A stretch of 64,000 nucleotides of DNA, from assembly GCA_946807835.1 (NCBI GenBank), contig OX327683.1:14203001-14267000 (forward strand), given 5' to 3'. The notes below the pieces were generated by a model. It worked only from the letters and a program-made list of their open reading frames with translations. It had not been told where the DNA came from and did not search any database. Origin of the DNA: Ailanthus altissimus (taxonomy: Eukaryota; Streptophyta; Magnoliopsida; Sapindales; Simaroubaceae). This document shows, in pieces, positions 36,801 through 48,591 of the stretch (positions are counted from its first letter, which is position 1; each line of letters begins with the position of its first letter). A program made the translations under genes and the position numbers.

Positions 36801-38773
36801 GGACCCCAATAGATATCCTAAGACACCGTCAAAGGAAGGTCCTCTCGAGTTGAGTAGTATTCGTGGTCCTTTGACCTGAGTGCCACGGTGGTCTTGTGAG
36901 TGATCCATCATGCTTTGGTTCCACATATGTCAGAGACCTTTCATGGTCTGACCGCTATGTGTCGCTGGGTATGGTCCGATGCTCATGGAGTCCGGTGTGC
37001 GTAGATACGGGATCCGTCAGCTTACGTAGGTAAGTTGTATATCCGATGCTCCGAGATTGTATTTCATAAAGTCTTGTGGCCACAAGCATAAACCCGGGAA
37101 AAGAGTTTCCCATAGGGTTAAACAATATAGCAAAAGTGTTTGCGTATATTGTTTATCGAGATACGAATCTGGAGATAAATTTATGGATGAGCAAATGGGG
37201 ATTTGACGGTGCTGATCTATATCCCCGCACATCCAGGATATAAATGATGGAAGGATTATACGTATACGTTATGACCTCAACTTGTATGGTCTGACACGCT
37301 GATTTGTAATATTCGTAACGTGTGCGTGGGGCATCGATTACGGATTAATGGAACAGTTCCATTTGACAAATCGGGTGTGGACCTAGAGAGTCCCAATATG
37401 AAATGTACTCTTTGAGCACTTGGGCAGTGTACCGTATTGAATTGTTCAATACAGTATAATTCAGCAATTACTAAGGTTACGTTAACTAAAGTATGTGGTT
37501 AAATTGGTGGGACCCACTTTAGGTTAACTTGGTAACCGAGTAAGGATATAATAGTAATTTCACTTTATGATTATTTAATTGTTAAATAATAAAAAATAAA
37601 TATTTATTTATTTAATTGTTAAATAAATTATTTAACCTAACTAAGGTTAAGAGTTAACCATATGGTTAAGTTAAGTTAACCTTACTTAAAGGTTAAGTAA
37701 AGGTTAACCTAACTATGGTTAAGTTAGTTAACTATGGTTAAATTAATAAAATATTTATTAACTTAAAGGTTAAGTTAAAATAATCTAACTATGGTTAAAT
37801 GTTAACTAAGGTTAGGTTAAGCCAAATGAAATGCAAATGAAATTCAAATTAGTTTGGAATTAATGCATTAGTATATAAAGTGAAATGAAATTCAAAATTC
37901 AAAATTTGATTTAGTTTTTTTAGGTTTTGCATTTTGGGAGCCAATTCAATTTGAGAAATTGAAATTGTTTGTTTTGTGTTTTAAATGTTAGAATAACAAA
38001 ACAAATTGAATTAATGGTTACTAAATGTAATAACTAAAAACAAGATTTGTTTTATTTATTCAAGAGTTGAATAAAAGGAAAAACAAATTTATTTAAGTTA
38101 AATGATTTAACTTTGTAAAATGTTTAAGAGTTAAACACATATGCTGGATTAAGATGCTGCCATTCTAGACAATCAAACCCACCCTTGTTGATTGCTAGAA
38201 TTGATCAAAGATTCATTTCATGGTGGACTTCAAAGAAAATTAATCCAAAGGCTTTATTGGTGATATTTCTCAATCTCGAATTTCAGATTAATCAAATGTT
38301 ATTTTCTGTGTTCATTGTATTCAATCTTCCGCTGTGCACATGTATGTATGAGATATGTATATTGTTTGTATGATGAACAAAAATCCACATGCAAGAACCC
38401 TAAGTAAATTCGCCCATATAACCCAACACTTCCAACTTGGCAATCCATGAGATTTCTTCTAATTGGTCAATTCTCTAATATATGGATTATGTTTCTCAAC
38501 AAAGGCTTGTTCCATACATCACCCTTAAATGGAAATGTATGTAGTAAATTAGAATTTTCTTTTCCAAGCCAATAGAGAAAAATTCTAAAAATATTCTAGG
38601 GTCGTCCGGCGCACTGATCGGGTGTGAAATTACCAAATTAGGTCTAATATCTCTCACGTGCACTATAAAGAAAATATTTCTAATAGGGTTAAAATCGAGT
38701 AACCCTACGGTGTCTTATTTGTTCTATACCGAAATCTAGGCGCCAATACTACTAATAGGGATTGGATATTACA
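33824..38773 (-). mobile_element. 2.8-kb solo LTR, gypsy type, split by X4
   Basis: On the minus strand it runs from TGTAATATCC at 38773 to GGTCCTGTCA at 33824. The perfect target duplication is CCCTC (33819-33823 and 38774-38778). Without X4 it is about 2757 bases. A minus-strand TATA box (ACTATAAATATG, about 36093-36104) is followed by a transcript-like R/U5 region. The end GGGTCGGGTCCTGTCA is of the kind seen in large plant gypsy LTRs of the Tekay/Del type. That label is an inference from terminal sequence only. No internal region is attached. Confidence 0.82.
36241..38428 (+). mobile_element. X4: solo LTR of family X
   Basis: It starts TGTTGGAGCTGGTGCTCACG and ends CATATAACCCAACA. The perfect target duplication is CTTCC (36236-36240 and 38429-38433). 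The region 37450-37830 is unusual for the family: it is filled with short repeats of GGTTAAGTTA and their inverse. Confidence 0.9.
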
Positions 38774-38778
38774 CCCTC

Positions 38779-39784
38779 GACCATTAAGTTTCTCATACAT
38801 ATAAAAACACTCTTTTAAGAGCCAAAACACAGACTTTGCAAGAGGCAAAGCTTAGGAAAATAATTCAAAACACAAATTCAAGAGATCAAAGCCAAGATTG
38901 AAGATCCAAGTTCAAGATTTAAGTTTCAAGTCAAGATTGAGAGAGAAGTAACCCAAGGAGTTTCCTTGATTAGTTTTTCTTCTCTTTTATTATCATTATG
39001 TTCTTGTTCTTGCTGTTATACATGGATTGGTTTGGTACTCTTGATTTTGTGATGAACTAAAGTTATTTTATCTAAGGTTAGACTATTGAACTTAGTATGT
39101 AGTTGAATTTTGTTAATTCTTAGTTTATGAACTTAATACATATAATTGATTCATTCTATCTTGAGTTTAATGCTTTCATTATATCTGATCAATATTTTGA
39201 ATGATTGAGGAACCATGAGGAACTTGACAAAGGGATTTATATGCTTGGCTTAGGATAGTTTGATGTATGATTATAGGGTAACAACTATAAGTTTCATGTA
39301 GAATAGACATATACCTAGATGGCATGTATGGTATGATTTAGACCTAGTCTTAATGAATTACATTATTTTCTAATTACCATAGACATATAGGTAGTTATTA
39401 GAATGCATATTATAGTCACTCGACCATCGACAGACGCTTGTGATAAGATTATAGTCTAGCCAATCAATTTGTATTTAGAGATTAACTAAGAAGTTAATGA
39501 ATCCAATGAAATACTTGGAGATAAGTCCAAATCCTAGATTCTTATCAATTAATGAATTCAACTCTTTGTTTATTTTTTAATTAGATCTAGTTTAATTTGA
39601 TAGAACTAGGTTAATTACTTGATTTTAGATTTTAATTTTCTGAATAAAAGTGAAGTAGATACAATTTTAGTAATTGATTGATAGAATTAGATCACTTAGT
39701 CCTTGTGGGAACTATACTTGGACTTTAATTCCTATATTACTTGATGCAATAGAGTGCGCTTGCGCTTAACTATTAAAGCATACA
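38779..39784 (+). repeat. Athila-like 5' LTR, right part
   Basis: The segment from 38953 to 39784 matches the 3' LTR (43651-44227 joined to 46654-46918), for example TTGATTAGTTTTTCTTCTCT near the start and CTTGATGCAATAGAGTGCG near the end. The preceding bases hold a TATA box (CATATAAAAACAC, about 38804). Sequence left of 33824 is the other part of this LTR, and carries a GC motif cluster at 33640-33768 next to a second TATA (33773-33779). Confidence 0.7.
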
Positions 39785-40050
39785 TTAAGTTTTTGGCACC
39801 GTAGTTGATGACTATTTCTATCTATTCTAAAAATCAATACTATACTAAGTTACTTACTTTTAATTCAGATTTTATTTTTTTATTTTATTTTTGTTTCAAT
39901 TTATTTTCTTCTTTTTATTTTGATTTTCTTTCCTTTTTGCTTTAATAGTTCATGCGAAGGGTGAAAAGTACTGACTTGATTTCTTTTGGTCCTTAGATCA
40001 AAAGAACATTGCAAAGACTTTAATGTGAATAACGTTAGCGGTCTTTAAAC

Positions 40051-42422
40051 ATGGAAGAGAATAATGATCACATCGATAATCCAATGTTTGAGCCCATGAT
40101 ACCATAGAGAGCTTTAAAAGAGTATGTTGTCCCAACTACAAATAGTGTTCAGTCTAGTATTTGAAAACTAACTATTAACACTAACAACTTTAAGATCAAG
40201 ATGAATATTATTCAGATGCTAAAAGATTCTGTACAATTTAGCAGAGCACCCAATGACAATCCTAACATGTATATCATAAATTTCTTGAAGATTTCTAATA
40301 CCTTTAAGTACAATGAAGTCTCAAACAATGCCATACGACTTAGATTGTTCTCTTTGTCCTAAAGGGATAAAGCCAAGAGTTAGTTGATGTCATTGCTGTC
40401 TGTATCTATATCGACATAGGATGATCTACACAGAAGTTTCTAGTGAAGGTTTTTCCACCAGCAAAGACAGCAAAAATGAGGAATGTCATCACCTTATTCA
40501 GTCAGATTGATGGCAAGTCATTATATGAGGCATAGGAGCACTTCAAAGACATGTTGAGGAAGTGTCCTCACCATGGTGTCCCTAAATGGCTATTAGTCTA
40601 AATGTTCTATAATGGACTAGTAGGTCAGTTGAGGACTATTGTAGATGCCATTGCTGGAGGATCTATACTAAATAAGTCTACAGATAAGGCTTATTATTTA
40701 TTGGAATAGATGGCGTTACATAGTTACCAATGGCCAACTGAGAGAGTTATACACAAGAGAGTCGTCAGTTATATGAGATGGACGCATTCAATGCATTGGC
40801 AGCTCAAATCAATTTATTATCTAAAAAGTTTGATGCATTGAACTCCGTTAAAGCCTAGCAAGTAACATATTTTTTTGTGGTGATAACCACATGAATGGGC
40901 AGTGTATGGAATCAGTGAATTATATGGGTAATCTTAATAAACAGTAACCTAACCCATAATCTAACTTCTATAATATGGGGTTGAGAGATCATCATAACCT
41001 CTCTTGATGTAACAACCAAGGAGAGTCATCTAGATCATTGAATCCCCCAGGATACCAGCCACTGCAAGAAAAGAAGCCGATTCTAAAAGACATGTTCATG
41101 CAATATATGAAATCCAACGACGTAATCCTATAGAATCATTCTGCATTATTGAAGAACTTAGAGGTTCAAATGGTACAACTTGCTACAGCCATTAATAAGC
41201 GACCTCGAGGCACTCTACTAAGCAACACCAAAGTAAATCCAAGAAATTTATAGCAATGCAAACCTATAAACTTGAGGAGTGGTAAAATCTTACAAGATAA
41301 CATATCCCAACCACCACCATCCAGTGTGAATAAGAAAGAGAATGTGGCACAACAAGAAGAAGTGCAGCCATATAAACCGTCTATTCTTTTTCTTCAAAGG
41401 CTACAGAGGTGTGAAACAATTGGAGAAACGAAAAAATTATAGCAAGGCAATCTAGAGAAAACAGAACATAATGTACAACAGCAAAAAAGTACATAAAATA
41501 TTGTAGAATATAATGTGCAGCAGCAGAAAAGTCCAAAAAATAGTGTAGAATTGTAGAAAAGTGTAGATGCAATAGAACATTATAGTAAAAACCAGCAGAA
41601 ACATGTAGTACAATCTCTCTATCCATCTCCACCATTCCTTCAGAGGCTATAGAGAGAAGCTAGACAAGCAATTTTCAAATTTTCTGGATATCTTTAAGAA
41701 ATTTCACACTAACATACCTTTTGTGTATGTTCTTGAACAAATGCCAAGTTATGTGAAGTTCATGAAGGAGAAATTATCTGAGAAGATAAGACTACTAGAT
41801 TATGAGACTGTAGCATTGACAGACAAATGTAGCATTATTCTCTCAAAAATAACTACCTCTTAAACTCAAGGATCGCGGAAGCTTTACCATCCCATGCTCC
41901 ATTAACAATCATAATTTTGGGAAAGCACTTTGTGATCTTAGAGCAAGTATAAATCTCATGCCTCTTTCTATTTTTAGCAAGTTAAGTTTGAGAGAAGTAC
42001 TACCTATTAATGTCACACTTTAACATATTGATCGCTCTCTCACCTATCTGAAGGGAATCATAAAGGACGTGTTAGTAAAGGCAGACAAGTTCATCTTTTT
42101 AATTGATTTTATCATTCTAGACCTGGAAGAAGATAAGAAGATCCCCATCATCCTTAAAAGACCCTTCCTAGCCATGGGACAAATAATCATTGATGTTCAT
42201 AAATAAGAGTTGACCATGAGATTGCAAGATGACACTATCAATTTCAAAGTCTTTAAGGAGATCAAGTTGTCATTCAAAAATGAAGACTATTATACCATTA
42301 ATGTGGTATACCCAAATGCCAAAGAGCTCAAAGACATGGAGATGTTGAATCCTCACATCAAAAAGAAGGTTATAAGGTATAAAAAGAAAAAGGAAAAAGA
42401 AGAAAGAGCAGCAGTGGGATGA
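40051..42422 (+). pseudogene. Athila-like gag-protease remnant
   Basis: The ATG at 40051 opens MEENNDHIDNPMFEPMIP and then hits a stop. Gag blocks follow in shifting frames. The stretch before protease is recognisable: RPRGTLLSNTKVNPRN, CKPINLRSGK (near 41210-41290), then PSYVKFMKEKLSEKIRLLDY near 41740. The aspartic protease is at about 41890-42210 and reads ALCDLRASINLMPLSIF. The family active site is DLGAS, so glycine has become arginine (41934-41948). A final open stretch encodes TMRLQDDTINFKVFKEIKL. Capsid and protease functions are lost. The coding span ends here with no reverse transcriptase, RNase H or integrase. Confidence 0.8.
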
Positions 42423-43617
42423 AAGGATCAAAGAAAATGGCATAAAAGCACCACTTCACCAATCTAAGATTCAAGCAAGTCTTTCTGGAGAAGCACAAAG
42501 AGAATGAAACAAAAGTTGCTGCCCATGGTCTAATTGCTAAGATATGGAAGCCAAATGAGAGGAAGCCTAGCAAGCTCACATACAAATATCCTTCCAGCAT
42601 TACCTTTGATCCATCATAAGACTATAAAGAGCCCTATCAAGCCGATGACGCTGAATCAGGCGCTTTCTTAAGAGGCAGCCCAAGTAATTTTTATTTTTAT
42701 TTGCTTATTTTCATTTTTAGTTATATTAGTTTCTTTTATTTTTAGGAATAAACACAGCAAGTCAATCATTCAAAGAGGCAGCACGAGTAATTGCAAGAGT
42801 TAAGAGCAAAGGAACACTGCAGTCCAATCAACAAGCAACAACACTGCATTGCTTCAACTTCAATTACTATAGGAGTTTTTCTTACTTTTAAGTTTATATT
42901 TTGACATTGAGGACAATGTCTAATTTAAGTTTGAGGGTGGGAAACACATAACTTGTGTTTATTTTACTGCATGATTTGATTGGTTATCTTGTGGGTTAAA
43001 TTTTTTTTTTAGTTATCTAGTTTTGGTTGAAAAGATAATCATTAGTCCATGATAAGAAATAAAATATTGGCTGAATTTATTTTCACAAGTCTCTAGGAAA
43101 TAATAAATGCTTGAGATAACTCTTATATATCATGAATCTTGATCTAAATTCAATTTTATTTTTGATCACTTATTTTAAGCACATTGAATTAAAGATGTAT
43201 TAGTTGAATTTTTTACTTAGATATACTTTATGCTTAAATAGTACACCACAGTCTTGAAGATTAACACTCTAGAACTTGCTTGATTACTACTTGAGGTGAA
43301 ATCCTAGGAAACACATGAATAGAGAGATGACATTAGGCCATCTTTAAATCGAATGAGCCTTTTCGAGCCTACCTTAGATGTATATTTATCCTTAGTTATT
43401 TCTGTTGAGCCTAAATACCCATTTTTTCTATTTAACCACATTACAAGCCTTATGAATTTAAGCTTTTTCATCCTAAATATACCCGTAACGCCATAAATCT
43501 TGAATTTACTTAGAAATATTCTTAAAAGAAAATAGATTGTAGATGTATGAGAAAAGGGTACTGTAGAGGAAAGTAATAAGTTTTGAATGTTCTTAACAAT
43601 CTAAGTTTGAGGCTACA
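42423..43617 (+). other. Athila-like 3' noncoding region
   Basis: There is no ORF of note. Two PPT-like tracts are seen: TTTAAGTTTGAGGGTGGG at about 42921 and CTAAGTTTGAGGCTACAT at about 43603. The second lies next to the 3' LTR. Between them is AT-rich sequence of the kind found between pol/env and the 3' LTR in Athila elements (for example CCTTTTCGAGCCTACCTT near 43360). Confidence 0.55.
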
Positions 43618-43650
43618 TACAGAAAAAGAAAGAAAATAGCCATTAATAAT

Positions 43651-46600
43651 CCAAGGAGTTGCCTTGATTAGTTTTTCTTCTCTTTTCTTAGCCTTATGTT
43701 CTTGTTCTTGTTCTTACCATTATACATGGATTGGTTTGGTACTCTTGAGTTTGTGATGAGCTAAACTTGTTTTATTTAGGGTTAGACAATTGAACCTAGT
43801 ATGTAGTTGGATTTTGTTAATTCTTAGTTTATGAACTTAATACATATAATTGATTCATTCTATCTTGAGTTTAAAGCTTTCATTATATCTAGCTAATAAT
43901 TTGAATGATTGAGGAATTATGATGAACTTAATAAAGGGATTCATGTGCTTAGCCTAAGATAGATTGATGCATGATCATATGGTAACAACTATAAGTTCCA
44001 TGTAGGATAGATATATATATCTAGATGGCATATATAATATGATTTAGATCTAGTCTTAATGAATTGCATATTTTTATTACCAAAGATATATAGGTAGTTG
44101 TTAGAATGCGTAATACAGTCACTCAACCATTAACAGAGGCTTGTGATGAGATTAGAATCTAACTAATCAATTCATATTAAGGGATTAATTAAGAAGTTAA
44201 TTAATCCAATGAAATACTAGAAGATAATGTTGGGATTTGTGCTTACGTGCCATCCTAAAATGTATAAATTTTTAATATAGTATTTATACAATTATCATTT
44301 TTAATAAAATTGTTAATATTATTTATAATTAAAATGGTAAGATGCTTATAACGTTTCAGCCATTGTATAATCTGAAGGAGTTCAGATCTGGTCTAAAGAA
44401 GTTTAGATCAATGCTAAGAGTTAGCAATGCTAATAGTTATAAATACTATGAGTTAGTGTTACTAAAAGTTAGTGATGCTAAGAGTTAGCATGTTCATATA
44501 GTTAGTGAAATCTAAGGAGTTAGAGCATTGTCTGAAATGAGACAATAACCTGAGAATATATTAGTAATGACATAGCTGCAAAGAGTTGCAGATAGTGATA
44601 GGAAATATCATTATGCAAGTATGTTCTCAAACACAATGTTCCTGATCTAATTTCATCGATGCAGGTCTATCGATGGAACCTATTAATATAGATTAGTGTA
44701 TGTCTATATCTGGATGGTCCAGATGGTTAGTCTTAGCAAACTATAAGCTTAGTGGAAGCTCGTATAGAGATGCAGGTATTCAGTAAGAACTGGATATTGA
44801 ACAGACTCACGAGGACATCCAATAGATATCTCATGAAACTGTCAATAGAAGGTTTTTCGAGTTGAGTAGTATTTGTGGTCCTTTGACCTGAGCGCCATGA
44901 TGGGCTTGTGAGTGATCCATCATACTTTGGTTCCACACATGTCAGAAACCTTTCATGGTCTGACCGCTGGGTGTCACTGGGTATGGTCCGATGCTCATGG
45001 AGTCCGGTGTGTGTAGATATAGAATCCATCAACTCATATGAGTGGGTTGTATATCTTGATGCTCCGAGATTGTATTTCAAAAAGTCTTGTGGCCACAAGC
45101 ATAAACCTCAAAAAATATATTTTGAAGGAATAAATAATATCATAAAAGTATTTGTGGATATCGTTTAATGAAATATAAATCTGGAGATAAGTTCATGGTT
45201 GAGCAAATAGAGATTTGACGGTGATGATCTATATCTCTGCTCTTCAAGGATATAAATGATGGATGAATTATACGAATATGCAATAACCTTAACTTGCATG
45301 GTCTAACACGTTGATTTGTAATATTCGTAACGTGTGTGTAGGACATCATTCACAGACATATGGAGGAGTTCCATATGATAAATCAGGTGTGGACCTAGAG
45401 AGTCTCACAATATGAAGTGTATTCGTTGTGCACTAGAGTAGCGGATTGGATTGAATTATTTAATCCAATAAATTTCAACAAAATAGAATAATTATTTCGG
45501 GATCCCTCGAGATATATATTTGTCAATACTTAATTGTTAAGTTAATCACTCAATTAATTAATAAGGGTTGTTAATTAATAGAATATTGACAAGTGGCAAA
45601 TTTTTTTCTATGATTTGATTTTACCTTTTTACCATTTAACCTTGGTAGTAAAAATTATTAAGGTAAAAAATAATTATTCAAATTTGTTTTGAATAATTAA
45701 ATTTTATATTTAATTTTATATTATTAGATAATAATAAAATAAATTTATCATGGCATTGTATTTTAATACAATGAGGGGCCTAGATGTTGGCCATTTATTT
45801 ACTCATTATAATTAAAGTAATTATATTTGTTAGGTAAAAATTAATTTAGGTGGCCATTATTCTAGTGCTTAGTTAAATTAATCCTAAGTGGGAGACCAAC
45901 AATAAAATTGGTGGGGCACTTATTTTTGTTTAATCAAAGTGTTGAATAATAAAAATGTTTTGGCAAAACAATTGAATCAATTGATTTATTTTGGGAGCAA
46001 AAATTCAGCCAAGGATTTTGAGGTAAAAGGGAGAGTTTTGTTTTTGTTCTTTCAAGTGTTGAAAACATGTAAAACTTCTCTTCATCTCTTTCTCTAATGA
46101 ATGGCCCAAAATGAATAAATAAAAATGGAGAAAAAGATAATTATTTTAGAAAAGAGTTGTTCAAAATAATTATCCTATGAAATTTTTTTCTAAGAATTAT
46201 ACAAGAATTGTATGTATAATATTTTTAATTAATACAAGAGTTGTATAAAAAATATTTACCATCTCCATTTAAGAAACAAAATTGTATTCAAAAGAGTTTG
46301 AATACATGTTGCTGAAAATTCTAAAACTAAAGCTACCATTCTAGCTTCATAATCTCACCAAACCGTTATGAACTAGAATTGTTCAACAATATATTTCAAG
46401 GTGAGCTCTTCACTTAGATTGTTGGAAGACTTGAATAATTTGTAAAGCTACCTTTATTAGGTAAGTGTTTTTACATATTGTTTTAATACAATTGTTCATC
46501 ATGTATAAATTTGTATAATAGTTATACTTACGTATATATGTGATATATATGTTTAATTTATTAATTTGGGTGTATTTGTAACATGCTTCTGCTGCGTGTA

Positions 46601-46918
46601 GTAATTTTTGAAATTAAGTATACACTTGTATGTCACACACTCGATTCCCAACAAATAAGTCCAAACCCTAGATTCTTATCAATTAGTGAATTTAACTCTT
46701 TGTTTTTTTGTTAATTAGATTTAGTTTAATTTAATAGAACTAGGTTAATTATTTGATTTCAGATTTTGGTTTTTTGAATAAAAGTCAAGTAAATATAGTT
46801 TTAGTAATTTATTGATAGAATTAGATCGCTTGGTCTCTATGAAAATGATACTTGGACTTTAAATCCTATATTACTTGATACAGTAGCATGCGTTTGCACT
46901 TAACTACTAAAGCATACA
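43651..46918 (+). repeat. Athila-like 3' LTR, split by X5
   Basis: The parts are 43651-44227 and 46654-46918. The insertion point reads GAAATACTAGAAGATAA / AATAAGTCCAAACCC, compared with GAAATACTTGGAGATAAGTC in the 5' LTR near 39510. The matching region begins at CCAAGGAGTT. A truncated U3 of about 30 bases lies just before it. Confidence 0.8.
44228..46653 (+). mobile_element. X5: solo LTR of family X
   Basis: It starts TGTTGGGATTTGTGC and ends GATTCCCAACA, a perfect inverted terminal pair (TGTTGGGA/TCCCAACA). The flanks are GATAA (44223-44227) and AATAA (46654-46658), which is one change from identity. It is the longest copy of the family, at 2426 bases. Confidence 0.88.
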
Positions 46919-47380
46919 TTGTTATGCCAACATAACCCACCAAATTTCGTCCCAGGCATGATTGCCTAGGCCACGGCCTAGTACAGGCCATAGGCACGGC
47001 AAGCCTCGTGAGTCATGCCTGTGGGCCTTTTTTCAAATTTTTTTATAGAAGTTTTTTGATTTAAGAAAAATAAAAAATGATGATGTAAATTTAATCCTTT
47101 ATTTTTGTATTTGTATCAAATAATTTCATATTTGAAATAATATCAATAAATTTTTAGCTTTAATTGAAATTTATTTTTGTATTTGTATCAAATAATTTCA
47201 TATTTGAAATAATATCAATAAATTTTTAGCTTTAATTGAATTGAAATTTCAATTATAAATTTATAATTATAATACAATTCCAATTCCAATTCAATATAAT
47301 CTTAATTGTTATTACAATTAATAATTTAATTATTATTACAATATTTATAATTGCAATTAAAATAATTAAATTATTAAATT

Positions 47381-47940
47381 TATCCTATGATACAACTTAA
47401 ATGAAATTGAATGATTGAATCCTTGTACAATTGAATTATAATTTCAATTTAGTCAATTAAATTATTTAATTTATCCCATGAATAATACAAATTAATTAAA
47501 ATTGAAATTGAATTCTTATACAATTGAATTATAATTGCAATTTAGTTAATTAAATTATTTAATTTATCCTATGAATAATACAAATTAATTGAAACTGAAT
47601 TCGAATCTTTGTACAATTAAATTATAATTTCAATTAATTCAATTGAATTATTTACTTTATCCCATGAATATCAATTATTTGAAATTAAATGATTGAATCC
47701 TTATACAATTGAATTATAATTTCAATCAGTTCAATTGAATTACTTAATTCATCCCATGATTACAAATTAATTGAAATTGAATAATTGAATCCTTATATAA
47801 TTAAATTATAATTATAATTTAGTTAATTAAATTGTTTAATTTATCTCATGAATACCAATTAATTGAAATAAAATGATTGAATCCTTGTACAATTGAATTA
47901 TAATTTCAATTTAGCCCTTTCACAATTGAATTATAATTTC
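47381..47940. repeat. AT-rich tandem repeat, ~92-base unit, about six copies
   Basis: Unit starts, taken at TATCC(T/C)ATGA or its equivalents, are at about 47381, 47472, 47565, 47659, 47750 and 47842. This gives spacings of 91, 93, 94, 91 and 92. Units differ by several substitutions. Within a unit, ATTGAATTATAATTTCAATT can fold on itself. Confidence 0.8.
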
Positions 47941-48212
47941 ATTTTATTAGCTTGAACTATTTGATTTTTCTTATGATTATAAATTAATAGAAATTAAAAA
48001 CTGAATATTGTATAATTAAATTTTAATTTTAATTAATTGAAGTGCAACATTAAATTATATTTTTAATTTACTCAATTGGATGATTTTATCACTAATATAA
48101 ATAAATTAAAAATACAATTAATTTAATACAAAATAAAATATACAATAACATATTTTAATTATACAATAGCCTATATTTAATATTAAATTTAAAGAATTTA
48201 ATTAAAAATTTT

Positions 48213-48296
48213 GTTTGGTCTAGTAGTTGGTAACCTCTACTTAGTTGAGTTTTTAGCCATGAGGTCTTAGGTTCAAGACTTCATGGCCACAAAATT
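48213..48296 (+). repeat. tRNA-like pol III box A/box B sequence, possible SINE relic
   Basis: TGGTCTAGTAGTTGG (48216-48230) fits a box A, and GGTTCAAGACT (48270-48280) fits a box B, about 40 bases apart from end to start. This is the usual head of plant tRNA-derived SINEs. No complete cloverleaf forms and no clear SINE tail or duplication was identified. Confidence 0.4.
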
Positions 48297-48591
48297 CAAT
48301 ATTTTGTATAATAAGGCTCTTCGTGGGCCATGCCAAGCATGGACTCATTACAGACTCGTGTTTAGCACAGGCCCGTCACGAGCTCATGCTTGCACGACCT
48401 AGCACGGCATAGCATATTGGGATGTGCTGCACTATAGCGTGCCATGGGCTGGCATGGCACGCTACTGATGACATGCTATAGTGTCGTACTAGGTCATGAC
48501 ACGCTATAGTGCCTTACTAGGCCAGGCTACCCACGGGTGCCCCGATCTAATTACCATCTCTAGGCGCACGAGACCTGCGTAAAGCGTGCAC

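Larger units (their letters stand above)
33560..46918 (+). mobile_element. Athila-like Ty3/gypsy element without pol, LTRs split
   Basis: The 5' LTR probably begins between 33430 and 33600, is interrupted at 33824-38773 and ends at 39784 (CATACA). The PBS-like TTTTTGGCACCG (39791-39802) resembles the Athila TTTTTGGCGCCG. The gag-protease remnant is at 40051-42422. The usual reverse transcriptase and integrase are missing. Noncoding sequence typical of Athila follows, then the 3' LTR (43618-46918), which is split by X5. The 3' LTR lacks the U3 part seen at the 5' end. A target duplication was not found, so the left boundary is approximate. Confidence 0.75.
33420..48562. mobile_element. hAT-like non-autonomous element, split by an Athila-like insertion
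   Basis: The left end TAGAGGTTGTAAATGGGTC (33420) and the reversed right end TAGAGATGGTAATTAGATC (48562) are similar and have the look of hAT terminal repeats. The flanking octamers GGCACTCA (33412-33419) and GGCGCACG (48563-48570) match at five of eight bases, which is weak support for a decayed duplication. The right part (46919-48562) has GC-rich subterminal repeats (GGCACGGC-like) around an AT-rich core. No transposase is seen. All other elements from about 33550 to 46918 lie inside it. The left end is the less certain one. Confidence 0.5.
46919..48562. repeat. Right part of the hAT-like element with AT-rich tandem arrays
   Basis: The outer parts are GC-rich with repeated GGCACGGC/GCCATGGGC-like words. 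The core is nearly all A and T. A 72-base unit is repeated twice at 47101-47244. An array of about six units of 91-94 bases runs from 47381 to about 47940, each with TTTATCCCATGAAT and GAATTATAATTTCAATT. No coding sequence is present. Confidence 0.6.

Noticed and set aside
47381..47940. CRISPR-like regular repeats
   Set aside because: The units are contiguous tandem repeats of about 92 bases without unique spacers, in a plant transposon.
48213..48296. Functional tRNA gene
   Set aside because: Box A and box B words are present, but no acceptor stem or full cloverleaf can be formed.
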